From assembly GCF_016722895.1 (NCBI RefSeq), contig NZ_JAEQNA010000001.1, positions 930,001 through 994,000 of the forward strand: 64,000 bases of DNA, written 5' to 3'. Origin of the DNA: Ramlibacter aurantiacus. Its GTDB lineage: Bacteria; Pseudomonadota; Gammaproteobacteria; Burkholderiales; Burkholderiaceae_C. The position numbers and the translations under genes were made by a program. Within the stretch, counting starts at the first letter, position 1. Every line of letters starts with the position of its first letter. Below the pieces are notes generated by a model that saw only the letters and a list, made by a program, of their open reading frames with translations, made no database searches and was not told where the DNA came from. Below are positions 56,611 to 64,000 of the stretch, piece by piece.

Positions 56611-57152
56611 GTGGACTCCTCACGGTTGCCAAGTACGTGGCCGGCCTGCTTGGCATCCCGGCCCTCACCACCGCCCTCAGCGTCGCCTCGGCGGGGGTCA
56701 CCGCCAAGAAGTCACTCGAGACCACAGTGAACTTCACCTCGCGGACCTCCGCCCGGCTGCAGATGCTGCCGGAGGAATCCCACTTGAAGTCGGTGCTGGA
56801 CACGGTTCTGGTTCTGAACGCGCGCGGCACTTATGGGGAGGATCGCGCCTACTTCACTGTGAGCGGTGCCGATGGAGCCATGAAGATGCTGGATGGCAGT
56901 GGCCCCGGCGACCTTTACATCGTGGAGATCACGGCCCCAGCACTGAACCTGAGCGGCCACAAATACCTGGTCTATGCAAAGTCGGGCATGGTGGAGCGAC
57001 CCGGGAGCGTCAGGCTTGTCAAGCACCTGGCCAAGCGTTCCGAGACCGTGGACACAGCGAACCTCACGGACTTTCTTGGGGCGCTCGGCCAGGCGATGGT
57101 GGAGCAGCACGATCGCGTGGAACAGATGAAGCGCAGCGGGATGAGACCCTGA
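56607..57152 (+). CDS. Unrecognised 181-residue protein coupled to clpV
   Basis: The product has a moderately hydrophobic N-terminal segment (LLTVAKYVAGLLGIPALTTALSVASAGV), then a mixed domain with LDTVLVLNARGTYGEDRAYFTVSG and a charged C-terminal helix (LGALGQAMVEQHDRVEQMKR). I recognise no family. Its ATG overlaps the clpV stop, so it is translated with the ATPase, and vgrG follows 52 bases later. Codon third positions look less GC-biased than in clpV or vgrG. It could be a chaperone, an immunity protein or a cluster-specific accessory protein; the sequence does not decide. Confidence 0.7.
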   Translation: MSGLLTVAKYVAGLLGIPALTTALSVASAGVTAKKSLETTVNFTSRTSARLQMLPEESHLKSVLDTVLVLNARGTYGEDRAYFTVSGADGAMKMLDGSGPGDLYIVEITAPALNLSGHKYLVYAKSGMVERPGSVRLVKHLAKRSETVDTANLTDFLGALGQAMVEQHDRVEQMKRSGMRP

Positions 57153-57204
57153 ACGGGTGCCAGACATGTGCACGAACATCAACCTCTTGGTGCGAGCCTG
57201 AACC

Positions 57205-59256
57205 ATGGCCAAGCCAGCGCTCGCCCTCGCCAGCCTGCGGGCACCGCAGCCGCTGCTGCTGTCCGCCGTGAGCATGTCGGAGGAGCTGTCCCGGCCCTTC
57301 GAGTTCGAGGTGGAGGCGCTGGCCGAGAACCTGCTCGAACACCCCGAGGAGCTGCTCGCGCAGCCTGTGGGGCTTTCGCTGACGCTGGGTGACGGCACCA
57401 GCCAGCGCCACTTCCACGGCATCGTCACCTCGATCGCGCTGCAAGGCACGGCGGGCCGGCGCTTCGCCTACCGCCTGCAGCTGCGGCCCTGGCTGTGGCT
57501 GCTGACCAAGCGCACCGACATCCGGATTTTCCAGAAGCTCACCGTGGAACAGATCACGCGGCAGGTGATGCAGCACTACGGCGGCGACCACCGCTTCGAG
57601 CTGGCCGGCACGAACGAGCCGCTGGACTACTGCGTGCAGTACCGGGAGACCGATTTCGATTTCGTCAGCCGCCTGTTCGAGCAGGAGGGCATCTACTACT
57701 TCTTCGAACACGAGGAGGACAAGCACATCCTGGTGCTGACCGACGACGCCAGCGCGCACCGGCCCTTCCCCGGCGCCGAGCAGATCACCTACCGGCACGG
57801 CCTCCTCGACCGCAGCGTCAACGACTGCATCAGCGACTGGCAGGTGGCGCAGGAACTGCGGCCCACCCGGTCGATGCTCCGCGACTACGACTTCACGCGG
57901 CCCAGCGTCGACCTCACGCAGTCGGACGAACTCGGCGATCGCCGGTCGCCCGCCGAACTGGACACCTACGACTACCCCGGCCTCTACACCAGCGCCGGGG
58001 AAGGCCGCCGGCGTGCATCGCTGCGGGCGCAGGAGCAGCAGAGCCTGCAGGAGCGCATCGCCGGCGCCGGCGACAGCCGGCTGATCGCCTGCGGGCACCG
58101 CTTCCGCCTCGATGGCGCCCCGGCCCATGGCCAGGGCGAGTACGTGTTCGCCTCCACCCGCATCACCGCCACCGTGGCGGGCAGCGAGTCCGGACAGGGC
58201 GACGCGCGCTTCCAGTGTGCCTTCACGGCCTTCGAGGCCAGCACCCCGTACCGGCCGGCGCGACGCACGCCCCGGCCGGTGGTGAGCGGGCCGCAGACGG
58301 CCACCGTGGTCGGCCCGGCGGGCGAGGAGATCTACACCGACGAGCACGGCCGCGTGAAGCTGCACTTCCACTGGGACCGCCTGGGCAAGCGCGACCAGGA
58401 CAGCTCCTGCTGGGTCCGTGTCGCGCAGCCGCTGGCGGGTGACGGCTTCGGCTTCATGGCCTTGCCGCGCATCGGCCAGGAGGTGGTGGTCGATTTCCTC
58501 GAAGGCGACCCGGACCGGCCGCTGGTCACCGGCCGCGTCTACAACGGCGCGCACTCGCCCCCGTACGCCCTGCCCGAGCACAAGACCGTGGCCACCATGA
58601 AGAGCCGCTCCACCCCCGGCGGCACAGCCCAGGCCTTCAACGAGCTGCGCTTCGAGGACAAGGCGGGCGAGGAGTACGTCTGGCTGCAGGCCCAGAAGGA
58701 CCTGTTCGTGGAGATCGAGGCCGACCGGCACGTGCACGTCGGGAACGACGAGTACCGGATCGTCGAGCGCCACCTGAAGGAAGAGATCAAGGGGCGCGTG
58801 GACCGCACCGTGGCACAGGACGTGAAGGAGCAGGTGCAGGGCCAGGTGGCCCTGGTCATCGACCAGGACAGCGCCATCGAGGTGAAGGGCCAGTACGGGC
58901 TCAAGGTGACGGGCGACCTGGCCATGCAGACGCAGGCGGGCGCGTCCCTCAAGGCCGGCGGCAACTGGGACGCCAAGGTCGGCGCCAACCTGGGCATCGA
59001 CGCCGCCGCCAACGTGCACATCAAGGCAGGCGCCAACATCGTCATCGAAGCCGGCGCGATGATCACGCTGAAGGCCGGCGGCGCCTCGGTGGTGGTGGGC
59101 CCGGCCGAGGTCGCGATCACCGGCGCCATGGTGCGGGTGAACTCCGGTGGCAGCCCCGGCGCGGGAGCCGGCTCCTCGCCCAAGGCACCGAAGCAGGCCG
59201 AGGCCCCGCAGAAGCCCGAGCAGCCCGCCGACAAGCTCACGCACATGAAGGGTTGA
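57205..59256 (+). CDS. vgrG: T6SS spike protein VgrG (TssI)
   Basis: The 683-residue spike has the gp27-like head (SMSEELSRPFEFEVEALAE, QYRETDFDFVSRLFEQEGIYYFFEH), the gp5 OB-fold (TATVVGPAGEEIYTDEHGRVKLHFHWDR) and the C-terminal beta-helix of repeated heptads (VKLKGAGANI-like, here KVGANLGIDAAANVHIKAGANIVIEAGA). The last 40 residues are Pro/Lys/Ala-rich without an effector domain, so it is not an evolved VgrG. Cargo is probably attached through the genes that follow. Confidence 0.95.
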   Translation: MAKPALALASLRAPQPLLLSAVSMSEELSRPFEFEVEALAENLLEHPEELLAQPVGLSLTLGDGTSQRHFHGIVTSIALQGTAGRRFAYRLQLRPWLWLLTKRTDIRIFQKLTVEQITRQVMQHYGGDHRFELAGTNEPLDYCVQYRETDFDFVSRLFEQEGIYYFFEHEEDKHILVLTDDASAHRPFPGAEQITYRHGLLDRSVNDCISDWQVAQELRPTRSMLRDYDFTRPSVDLTQSDELGDRRSPAELDTYDYPGLYTSAGEGRRRASLRAQEQQSLQERIAGAGDSRLIACGHRFRLDGAPAHGQGEYVFASTRITATVAGSESGQGDARFQCAFTAFEASTPYRPARRTPRPVVSGPQTATVVGPAGEEIYTDEHGRVKLHFHWDRLGKRDQDSSCWVRVAQPLAGDGFGFMALPRIGQEVVVDFLEGDPDRPLVTGRVYNGAHSPPYALPEHKTVATMKSRSTPGGTAQAFNELRFEDKAGEEYVWLQAQKDLFVEIEADRHVHVGNDEYRIVERHLKEEIKGRVDRTVAQDVKEQVQGQVALVIDQDSAIEVKGQYGLKVTGDLAMQTQAGASLKAGGNWDAKVGANLGIDAAANVHIKAGANIVIEAGAMITLKAGGASVVVGPAEVAITGAMVRVNSGGSPGAGAGSSPKAPKQAEAPQKPEQPADKLTHMKG

Positions 59257-59265
59257 CACCACGCG

Positions 59266-60927
59266 ATGACGGCCACGGACCAAGCCCTGCTGGAGATCGT
59301 CTTCACCCAGTGGCCCGAGCTGGCCACCCGGCTGGGGGAGCGACGGGCCGACTTCACCGAGTCGGCCGTGCGGCGGGCGCGGCAGTTCGGGCTGGACGAT
59401 GAGGGCAGCGCGGCCCGCTACCTGAACCTGTGCCTGGCGCTCGGTCCCGGCTTCGAGGCCAGGCCCGAGAACGAATGGGCCCTGGCCACCCTGTCGGATG
59501 CCCGCCTGTCGCCCGCCACCCGCATCCACCAGCTGGTGATCCAGGCCGTGACCCAGCTGAAGCGAAAGGGCGGCGAGGCCGACCGCTTCCGCGCCAGCGA
59601 CGAGGCGCTGCTCGATGGGACGGAAGACCTGCGCCGCCGGGAGGGCGCCGAGCCGCCCCTGGTGCCGCGGCGGGCCTGCGACCTGGAGGCGGTGCAGGTG
59701 GGCGTGACGGCGGCCAGCGACCGGACGGAATACGCGCGGACGCAGGGCGCGTGGCAGCGCAGGTCGCGCCAGGCTGCCAGCCGCGCGATCGTGGCCGACG
59801 CCGAGCATCCGCTGCCCGCGGTGATCCACGTGCTGGCCGATGCGGAGCCGGACCGCGTGACGCAGCTCCAGGTGCGCCAGCGGCCCCATGCCAGCTGCGG
59901 CGAGCACCACCCTGCCCTGTGCTGGATCGACGAGCGCGGCATCCAGCGCTGGTCCGGCCATGCCGCGCAGGTCGTCACCTGGCCGGTCCGCCCGCCGCCA
60001 CCGCCGCGGGCCGACGCCCTGGCGCTGCTGGCGGAAGCCCCGCCGTCGCACGGACTGCTGGAAGCCGGCGGCTGCGGGGTCCGCGACACCGGGATCCCGC
60101 TCGGCGCGCAGCGCACGCGCGTGTCCGTCTACCCCGCGCACCAGCACCTGTTCGCGCTGCAGCGAGCGGGCGGGGCCGCGTTCCGCCTGGGCGAAGCCGC
60201 CGAGGAGCCATCGGCACCGCCCGCGTCCCCCGCGGGCAAGTACCGCCTGGAGCGCGACGGCCAGGTGCTGCACGCCTCGCGGTGGTCGGCCGCGTTCGAC
60301 CTGGAACTGCCTCAGGCGGTGGGCCGCGGCCTCGCGCGCCTGTACGAGGCTTGGCGGGCCTGCGCGGCGCATGCCCGGGTCAGCGCCACGGAGCACCTGC
60401 TGGCGGGACGTGCGGCGCTCGCCTGGGGCTGGCGCGAGGGTGCGCGGGGACTGGCCGGCGAACCGGTGTCCGGCGCCGAGGTGGACCTGGACCTGCGCCT
60501 CGGTTTGGAACTCGAACTGAGTGGCACCGTCTCGCACGCAGGCGTGCCCGCCGTGCTGCGGCTGCGTGCCGGCGGGTCCACGCCCCTGCGCTTCGACGCC
60601 CGGCGCGACACGCCCGAGCAGCCACTGCTGCAAGCCTTCCTGTCCGCACGCGGCCAGGCCCGGTGGCCGTTCACGGTGAGCTGCGAGCCGGTTCCTTCGG
60701 ACGACTGCGCCCTGTGGCACGACCTGGGCCCCTGCCCCGCGGCCATCACCGCGGAGGCCGGACTGCGACCGCGACAGGCCGGCGGCGCGGGGTGGGAGTT
60801 CTTCCTGCGGCTGGACCTCGAACCCGTGGTGCTGCCGCTGCGGCTGCACGACCCGGTGCTCGGCATGACCTGGCGCCGCCTCGCCCTGCTGCCGGCGATG
60901 CGGCTGGTCGACTGGAGTGCCGGCTGA
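59266..60927 (+). CDS. Unrecognised 553-residue protein after vgrG
   Basis: The product is soluble, without signal peptide or membrane helix. The first 90 residues are predicted helical (LLEIVFTQWPELATRLGERRADFTESAVRRARQFGL); the rest is mostly beta-rich with long Ala/Pro linkers (around residues 310-325). No DUF4123, DUF2169 or PAAR pattern is apparent, nor a nuclease, lipase or ADP-ribosyl transferase motif. It lies 9 bases after vgrG and shares a stop/start overlap with the next gene. A VgrG-cargo adaptor or a core accessory protein is plausible. Confidence 0.65.
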   Translation: MTATDQALLEIVFTQWPELATRLGERRADFTESAVRRARQFGLDDEGSAARYLNLCLALGPGFEARPENEWALATLSDARLSPATRIHQLVIQAVTQLKRKGGEADRFRASDEALLDGTEDLRRREGAEPPLVPRRACDLEAVQVGVTAASDRTEYARTQGAWQRRSRQAASRAIVADAEHPLPAVIHVLADAEPDRVTQLQVRQRPHASCGEHHPALCWIDERGIQRWSGHAAQVVTWPVRPPPPPRADALALLAEAPPSHGLLEAGGCGVRDTGIPLGAQRTRVSVYPAHQHLFALQRAGGAAFRLGEAAEEPSAPPASPAGKYRLERDGQVLHASRWSAAFDLELPQAVGRGLARLYEAWRACAAHARVSATEHLLAGRAALAWGWREGARGLAGEPVSGAEVDLDLRLGLELELSGTVSHAGVPAVLRLRAGGSTPLRFDARRDTPEQPLLQAFLSARGQARWPFTVSCEPVPSDDCALWHDLGPCPAAITAEAGLRPRQAGGAGWEFFLRLDLEPVVLPLRLHDPVLGMTWRRLALLPAMRLVDWSAG

Positions 60928-61706
60928 TGGACCGCCTGCTCGTGCTCCGCCTCGAAGCCGTCGGTTGCAGGGTGCGCGCCTGGCTGAACGACCTGCCCGT
61001 GCTCCAGGCCTGCGAGGGCCTGGGAGCGTGCAGCGTGCCGGTGAACGAGTACGTGCTGGCAGGCGGCAACCAGCTCGCGCTGGAGGTCGAGCCGGGGCCG
61101 CGCCCCGAGGGCAAGGCCCCGCGCCTGGCCTTCAATGCCGCCAGTGCCCGGGTCCAGCTGCTGCTGGCGCGCACCGGACGCCCGGTGGACGACACCAGCC
61201 GCCGGGTGCATGAGTTCGCCTGGGAGGTGAAGGAAGGCGACCTGTACCCCGCATCCCGCGTGGAACACCGGTTCGAGCTGCCGGTGCGGTTTCCGCGCTG
61301 GCGCTGGCTGGACGCGCCGGTCATCGATCCGGGCGCGGCCTACGCGCAGGTCACGGGCTTCGTGCAGGAGCTCGCGACCGCCCTCTTCCGGGGCCAGCCG
61401 GAGCCCCTGGTGTCGGCCTCGCGGGTGCGGCTCGACGAGGTGGCCGTGGCCTACCAGCTGCGTCCGGCCGAGGTCGCGGACCGGTTGCGCGCGCGGGTCC
61501 AGCTGCTGCACGGCACCAAGGCCCTGCGGCCGGTGATGCCCGCGTTGGGCGAGATGCAGGTGCGTTCCTGCGGCGGAGGGCGCATGCTGGAGTGCCTGCT
61601 GGGCGATGAGCCGGCGCTGCGCACCGAAGCGTCGGAAGATGGCATGCGCCACGCCTGGCCCTTGCGGGTCGCGATCGTCGATGGTCGCTGCCACGTGTTT
61701 CGCTGA
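60927..61706 (+). CDS. Unrecognised 259-residue protein, partner of the preceding gene
   Basis: This soluble, beta-rich protein has the segments VLRLEAVGCRVRAWLNDLPVLQA, VNEYVLAGGNQLALEVEPG and WRWLDAPVIDP. The ATG at 60927 overlaps the stop of the preceding gene by one base (TGATG), a strong sign of coupled translation. The start of the open frame in fact reaches far upstream, but those codons lie inside the other gene. I recognise no family; the pair vgrG-553-259-fha probably forms one unit. Confidence 0.65.
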   Translation: MDRLLVLRLEAVGCRVRAWLNDLPVLQACEGLGACSVPVNEYVLAGGNQLALEVEPGPRPEGKAPRLAFNAASARVQLLLARTGRPVDDTSRRVHEFAWEVKEGDLYPASRVEHRFELPVRFPRWRWLDAPVIDPGAAYAQVTGFVQELATALFRGQPEPLVSASRVRLDEVAVAYQLRPAEVADRLRARVQLLHGTKALRPVMPALGEMQVRSCGGGRMLECLLGDEPALRTEASEDGMRHAWPLRVAIVDGRCHVFR

Positions 61707-61717
61707 GGAGACCGCCC

Positions 61718-63166
61718 GTGCCCCCGCCCGGAAAAGCCGAAACGATCGTCCTGCGGGTCGAGAGCTTCAATGGCTCGCCCGTCGAAGGCCGGTCTGCCAC
61801 CTTCGATGAGCTGGGGGGAACGATCGGCCGCGCCGACAACAACCAGCTCGTGCTGCCGGACCCCGAGCGGTCCGTCTCCCGCCTGCACGCGCGCATCGTC
61901 TTCCGGGGCACGGGGTTCGCCATCGTGGACCACGGAGCCAACGCGATCACGCACAACGGGAGGGCCGTCGGCCAGGGCCGCGAGGTGCTGCTGTACCAGG
62001 GCGACCGGGTCGAGATCGGTGGGTTCGTCCTGGCCGTCTCGACCGGTGCCGGCAGCGCCGCGCCCGCCGATCCGTTCCGCGACACCTTCGCCGACCTGTT
62101 CGGGAGCGAAGCCTCGGCGGCACCGGCGCGTCCGCCGGCCGGGCCTGGGCCACGCCCCCCTGCGGCGCCGGCCGGTCCGCTCATCCCCGACGACTGGGAC
62201 CCGTTCGCGTCCACGCAGTCTCCGGCACCCGCGCCACCCGGGTCGCTCCTGGACCCGGCGCCGGACGAGGAGTCACTCGACAAGCTGTTCCAGCTCGGCG
62301 GCGACGGCGCGGTCGACGCCGGCCGGCGGCCGCCACCGAACCGGTCGGGCACGCCGCCCGACCACGACTCGGACCTGAACGCGCCCTGGCCCACGCCAGG
62401 CAGGCCGCGCGCCCCCGCCGGACCTGTCCTGTCCTGGGACCAGGAGCGGCCACAGGCGCAGCGGGTCGCTCCCCTGGGTGGCGCGCGCACGGATCCGCGC
62501 GCGGGCCATCCGGCCCCCACGCCTGAAGTGGCGCCGGGGCCTGAACGACACCCGGCGCCCGCGGACGCGGCGGCCGAGGACGCCCGCCTGCAGGCCCTGC
62601 TCGATGGACTGGGCCTGGCCGACCTCCAGCCGTCACAGCTCGACGCGGCCCGGCTCAGGAACCTCGGACTGCTGCTGCGCGAAGCCACGCAGGGCACCGT
62701 GCAGCTGCTGCAGGCCCGGGCCGCCTTCAAGCGCGAACTGCGCGCGCGCGTGACGATGATCGCCCCGCGCGAGAACAACCCCCTGAAGTTCGCCGCCGAT
62801 GGAGACACGGCGCTGCACCACCTCCTGCGGGCGGGATCGCCCGCGTACATGCAGCCGGAGGCGGCCATGCGCGATGCCTACGACGACCTGCAGGCGCACC
62901 AGCTCGCCGTGATGGCGGGCATGCGGGCCGCGGTGCAGGGCCTGCTGGAGCAGTTCAGCCCGGCATCGCTGGAACAGCGGATCACGCAGCGCGGCGGACT
63001 CTCGTCGCTGCTGCCGTCCGGACGCAAGGCCCAGCTCTGGGAGCAGTTCGCGGCGCTTTACGGAAAACTCTCGCAGGAGGCCGAGGACGGCTTCTACGAC
63101 CTCTTCGGCTCCCGTTTCCTCGAAGCGTACGAGGCCGAGATCCAGCAGTTGCGGCAGCGGCGTTAG
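61718..63166 (+). CDS. tagH: FHA-domain T6SS regulator (TagH/Fha)
   Basis: The product has 482 residues. The N-terminal FHA domain, which binds phosphothreonine, shows GGTIGRADNNQLVLPD and RSVSRLHARIVFRG; residues 110-290 are a long Pro/Ala-rich linker; the C-terminus is the T6SS-type domain (LGLLLREATQGTVQLLQARAAFKREL, NNPLKFAADGDTALHHLL). In P. aeruginosa the Fha1 protein is phosphorylated by PpkA and dephosphorylated by PppA to control T6SS assembly. A phosphatase gene follows 9 bases later. GAGGAG precedes the GTG. Confidence 0.92.
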   Translation: MPPPGKAETIVLRVESFNGSPVEGRSATFDELGGTIGRADNNQLVLPDPERSVSRLHARIVFRGTGFAIVDHGANAITHNGRAVGQGREVLLYQGDRVEIGGFVLAVSTGAGSAAPADPFRDTFADLFGSEASAAPARPPAGPGPRPPAAPAGPLIPDDWDPFASTQSPAPAPPGSLLDPAPDEESLDKLFQLGGDGAVDAGRRPPPNRSGTPPDHDSDLNAPWPTPGRPRAPAGPVLSWDQERPQAQRVAPLGGARTDPRAGHPAPTPEVAPGPERHPAPADAAAEDARLQALLDGLGLADLQPSQLDAARLRNLGLLLREATQGTVQLLQARAAFKRELRARVTMIAPRENNPLKFAADGDTALHHLLRAGSPAYMQPEAAMRDAYDDLQAHQLAVMAGMRAAVQGLLEQFSPASLEQRITQRGGLSSLLPSGRKAQLWEQFAALYGKLSQEAEDGFYDLFGSRFLEAYEAEIQQLRQRR

Positions 63167-63175
63167 GAGAGACCC

Positions 63176-63952
63176 ATGCTGAATGTCGACATCGCGATGA
63201 TCAACGAGACCGGCGGGCGGGACGAGAACCAGGACGCCTGCGGCTGGTGGCAATCGGATGACAAGCTGTGCTGCGTGGTGGCCGATGGCGCGGGGGGCCA
63301 TGGCGGCGGCAGGCATGCCGCTCAGTTTGCGGTGAAGCACCTGTTGCAGTCCTTCATGGACCGCCCCAGCCAGGACAGCCAGCAGCTCGCATCCCTGGTC
63401 CGACAGACCAACGGCGAGCTGCGCAAGGCGCGCGTGGAAGGCACTCCCCTGGTCGACATGTACAGCACCATCGCCTGCCTGGTGATCGACCTGCTCGAGC
63501 ACCGCGCCTACTGGGTGCACGCCGGCGACACCCGCATCTACTGGTTCCGGCATGGGCGGCTGTCCTCGCGCACCCGGGACCACAGCGTCGTGCAGGCGAT
63601 GGCCGACCAGGGCCTGCTCGAAGCGGCCGACCTGCGCGGCCACCCGCGCCGCAGCGAGCTGCTCTGCGCCCTGGGCAGCGAGCCCGACGACCTGCAGGTC
63701 GGGGAAGGCGAGGCGGCCGATCTCCAGGCCGGCCAGGACGCCTTCCTGCTCTGCACCGACGGGGTGTGGGAACTCGCGAACGATGCCGCGCTGGAGTCTG
63801 CGCTGGCCGCGGGTGACGGCGCCGGCGAGTGGGTGGCCACGGTGGAGGACATGGTCCGCAAGGCCGCGGACGGCTCGCCGCGCCACGACAACTTCAGCGC
63901 GCTGGCCGCACGGCTGATGGACCACGACGAACCGGCCGACCGGCCGCAATGA
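63176..63952 (+). CDS. pppA: PP2C-family serine/threonine phosphatase (PppA-like)
   Basis: This 258-residue phosphatase has the PP2C metal-binding residues in RDENQDACGWW, VVADGAGGHGGG, HAGDTRIYWFRHG, LLCTDGVWE and DNFSALAARL. Beside an FHA gene it probably resets the phosphorylation state of the T6SS regulator, as PppA does. A PpkA-type kinase gene should lie close by, and the next gene is the best candidate. Confidence 0.92.
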   Translation: MLNVDIAMINETGGRDENQDACGWWQSDDKLCCVVADGAGGHGGGRHAAQFAVKHLLQSFMDRPSQDSQQLASLVRQTNGELRKARVEGTPLVDMYSTIACLVIDLLEHRAYWVHAGDTRIYWFRHGRLSSRTRDHSVVQAMADQGLLEAADLRGHPRRSELLCALGSEPDDLQVGEGEAADLQAGQDAFLLCTDGVWELANDAALESALAAGDGAGEWVATVEDMVRKAADGSPRHDNFSALAARLMDHDEPADRPQ

Positions 63953-63968
63953 ACCCCAAGGAGCCGCC

Positions 63969-64000
63969 ATGCCGATGCAGACCTGTACCGCCGGAACGCT
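63969..64000 (+). CDS. Start of a further gene, truncated by the window end
   Basis: AAGGAG lies 5 bases upstream of the ATG at 63969 and ten codons (MPMQTCTAGT) follow to the end of the window. The gene probably continues the T6SS cluster; a PpkA-type kinase or a TssJ/TssK gene would be expected here, but the sequence is too short to tell. Confidence 0.55.
   Translation, partial: MPMQTCTAGT

Noticed and set aside
57064-60849. Very long open frame (1261 codons) on the - strand opposite vgrG and the next gene
   Set aside because: It mirrors the GC-rich codons of two well-supported genes, is rich in Arg, Gly, Ala and His, and has no family signature.
59430-60926. Long upstream extension of the 259-residue gene at 60927
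   Set aside because: The upstream codons run in another frame inside the 553-residue gene and look like random GC-rich sequence; the family-like part begins at the overlapping ATG.

Overview
The window comes from a GC-rich chromosome that looks like a betaproteobacterium of the order Burkholderiales, most likely Comamonadaceae. The evidence is the polA / DUF2782-like / homoserine kinase / BPSS1780-family membrane protein / UvrD neighbourhood, the strongly GC-biased third codon positions, and the frequent TACAAT-type -10 boxes placed directly in front of start codons. This placement is inferred from gene content and is not proven. No insertion sequence, prophage or CRISPR array is visible.

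Positions 1-16006 hold a surface-polysaccharide (O-antigen or capsule) locus. On the + strand a wbpB/wbpD/wbpE-like set makes a UDP-2,3-diacetamido-uronic acid. It is followed by a Wzy-like membrane protein, one GT4 glycosyltransferase, a Wzx-like flippase, a WbpG/PseA-type sugar amidotransferase, and an unusual MBL-fold plus Rieske protein that resembles the eukaryotic CMP-Neu5Ac hydroxylase (CMAH) with its two domains in swapped order. On the - strand, after phenylalanine hydroxylase (phhA), come a WbpM/PglF-like 4,6-dehydratase, a PglE-like aminotransferase and a PglC-like phosphoglycosyl transferase, with a divergent PglD-like acetyltransferase. Together these look like a complete di-N-acetylbacillosamine priming pathway.

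Positions 16086-18569 carry two copies of a divergent LuxR-type regulator / PilZ gene pair of nearly identical dimensions, a clear old tandem duplication. Positions 18674-33587 hold a tad/flp tight-adherence pilus locus: cpaA, cpaB, cpaC, a small CpaD-like lipoprotein, flp, tadG-like, two tadE-like genes, cpaE, cpaF, tadB and tadC. The locus continues without a break into a four-gene block (GT-C-like membrane protein, methyltransferase, SMR-like flippase, GtrB-like GT2) and ends with a second Flp pilin. The four genes may modify or glycosylate the pilus.

Positions 33634-44654 are mostly housekeeping: a small exported protein, polA, a DUF2782-like protein, thrB, a BPSS1780-family protein, a hypothetical protein, uvrD, guaC, an alpha/beta hydrolase, tRNA-Ala(CGC) and a strong intrinsic terminator. 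Positions 44655-45433 are gene-poor and contain a possible integrase N-terminal fragment.

Positions 45434-64000 are the first part of a type VI secretion cluster: tssA, tssB, tssC, two divergent hcp genes, tagJ, tssE, tssF, tssG, clpV, an unrecognised coupled gene, vgrG, two unrecognised genes, fha, and a PP2C phosphatase, followed by the first codons of another gene. TssJ, TssK, TssL, TssM and PAAR are not in the window and should lie downstream. The most interesting points are the permuted CMAH-like protein, the duplicated LuxR-PilZ cassette, the sugar-modification block inside the tad locus, and the unrecognised genes around vgrG.
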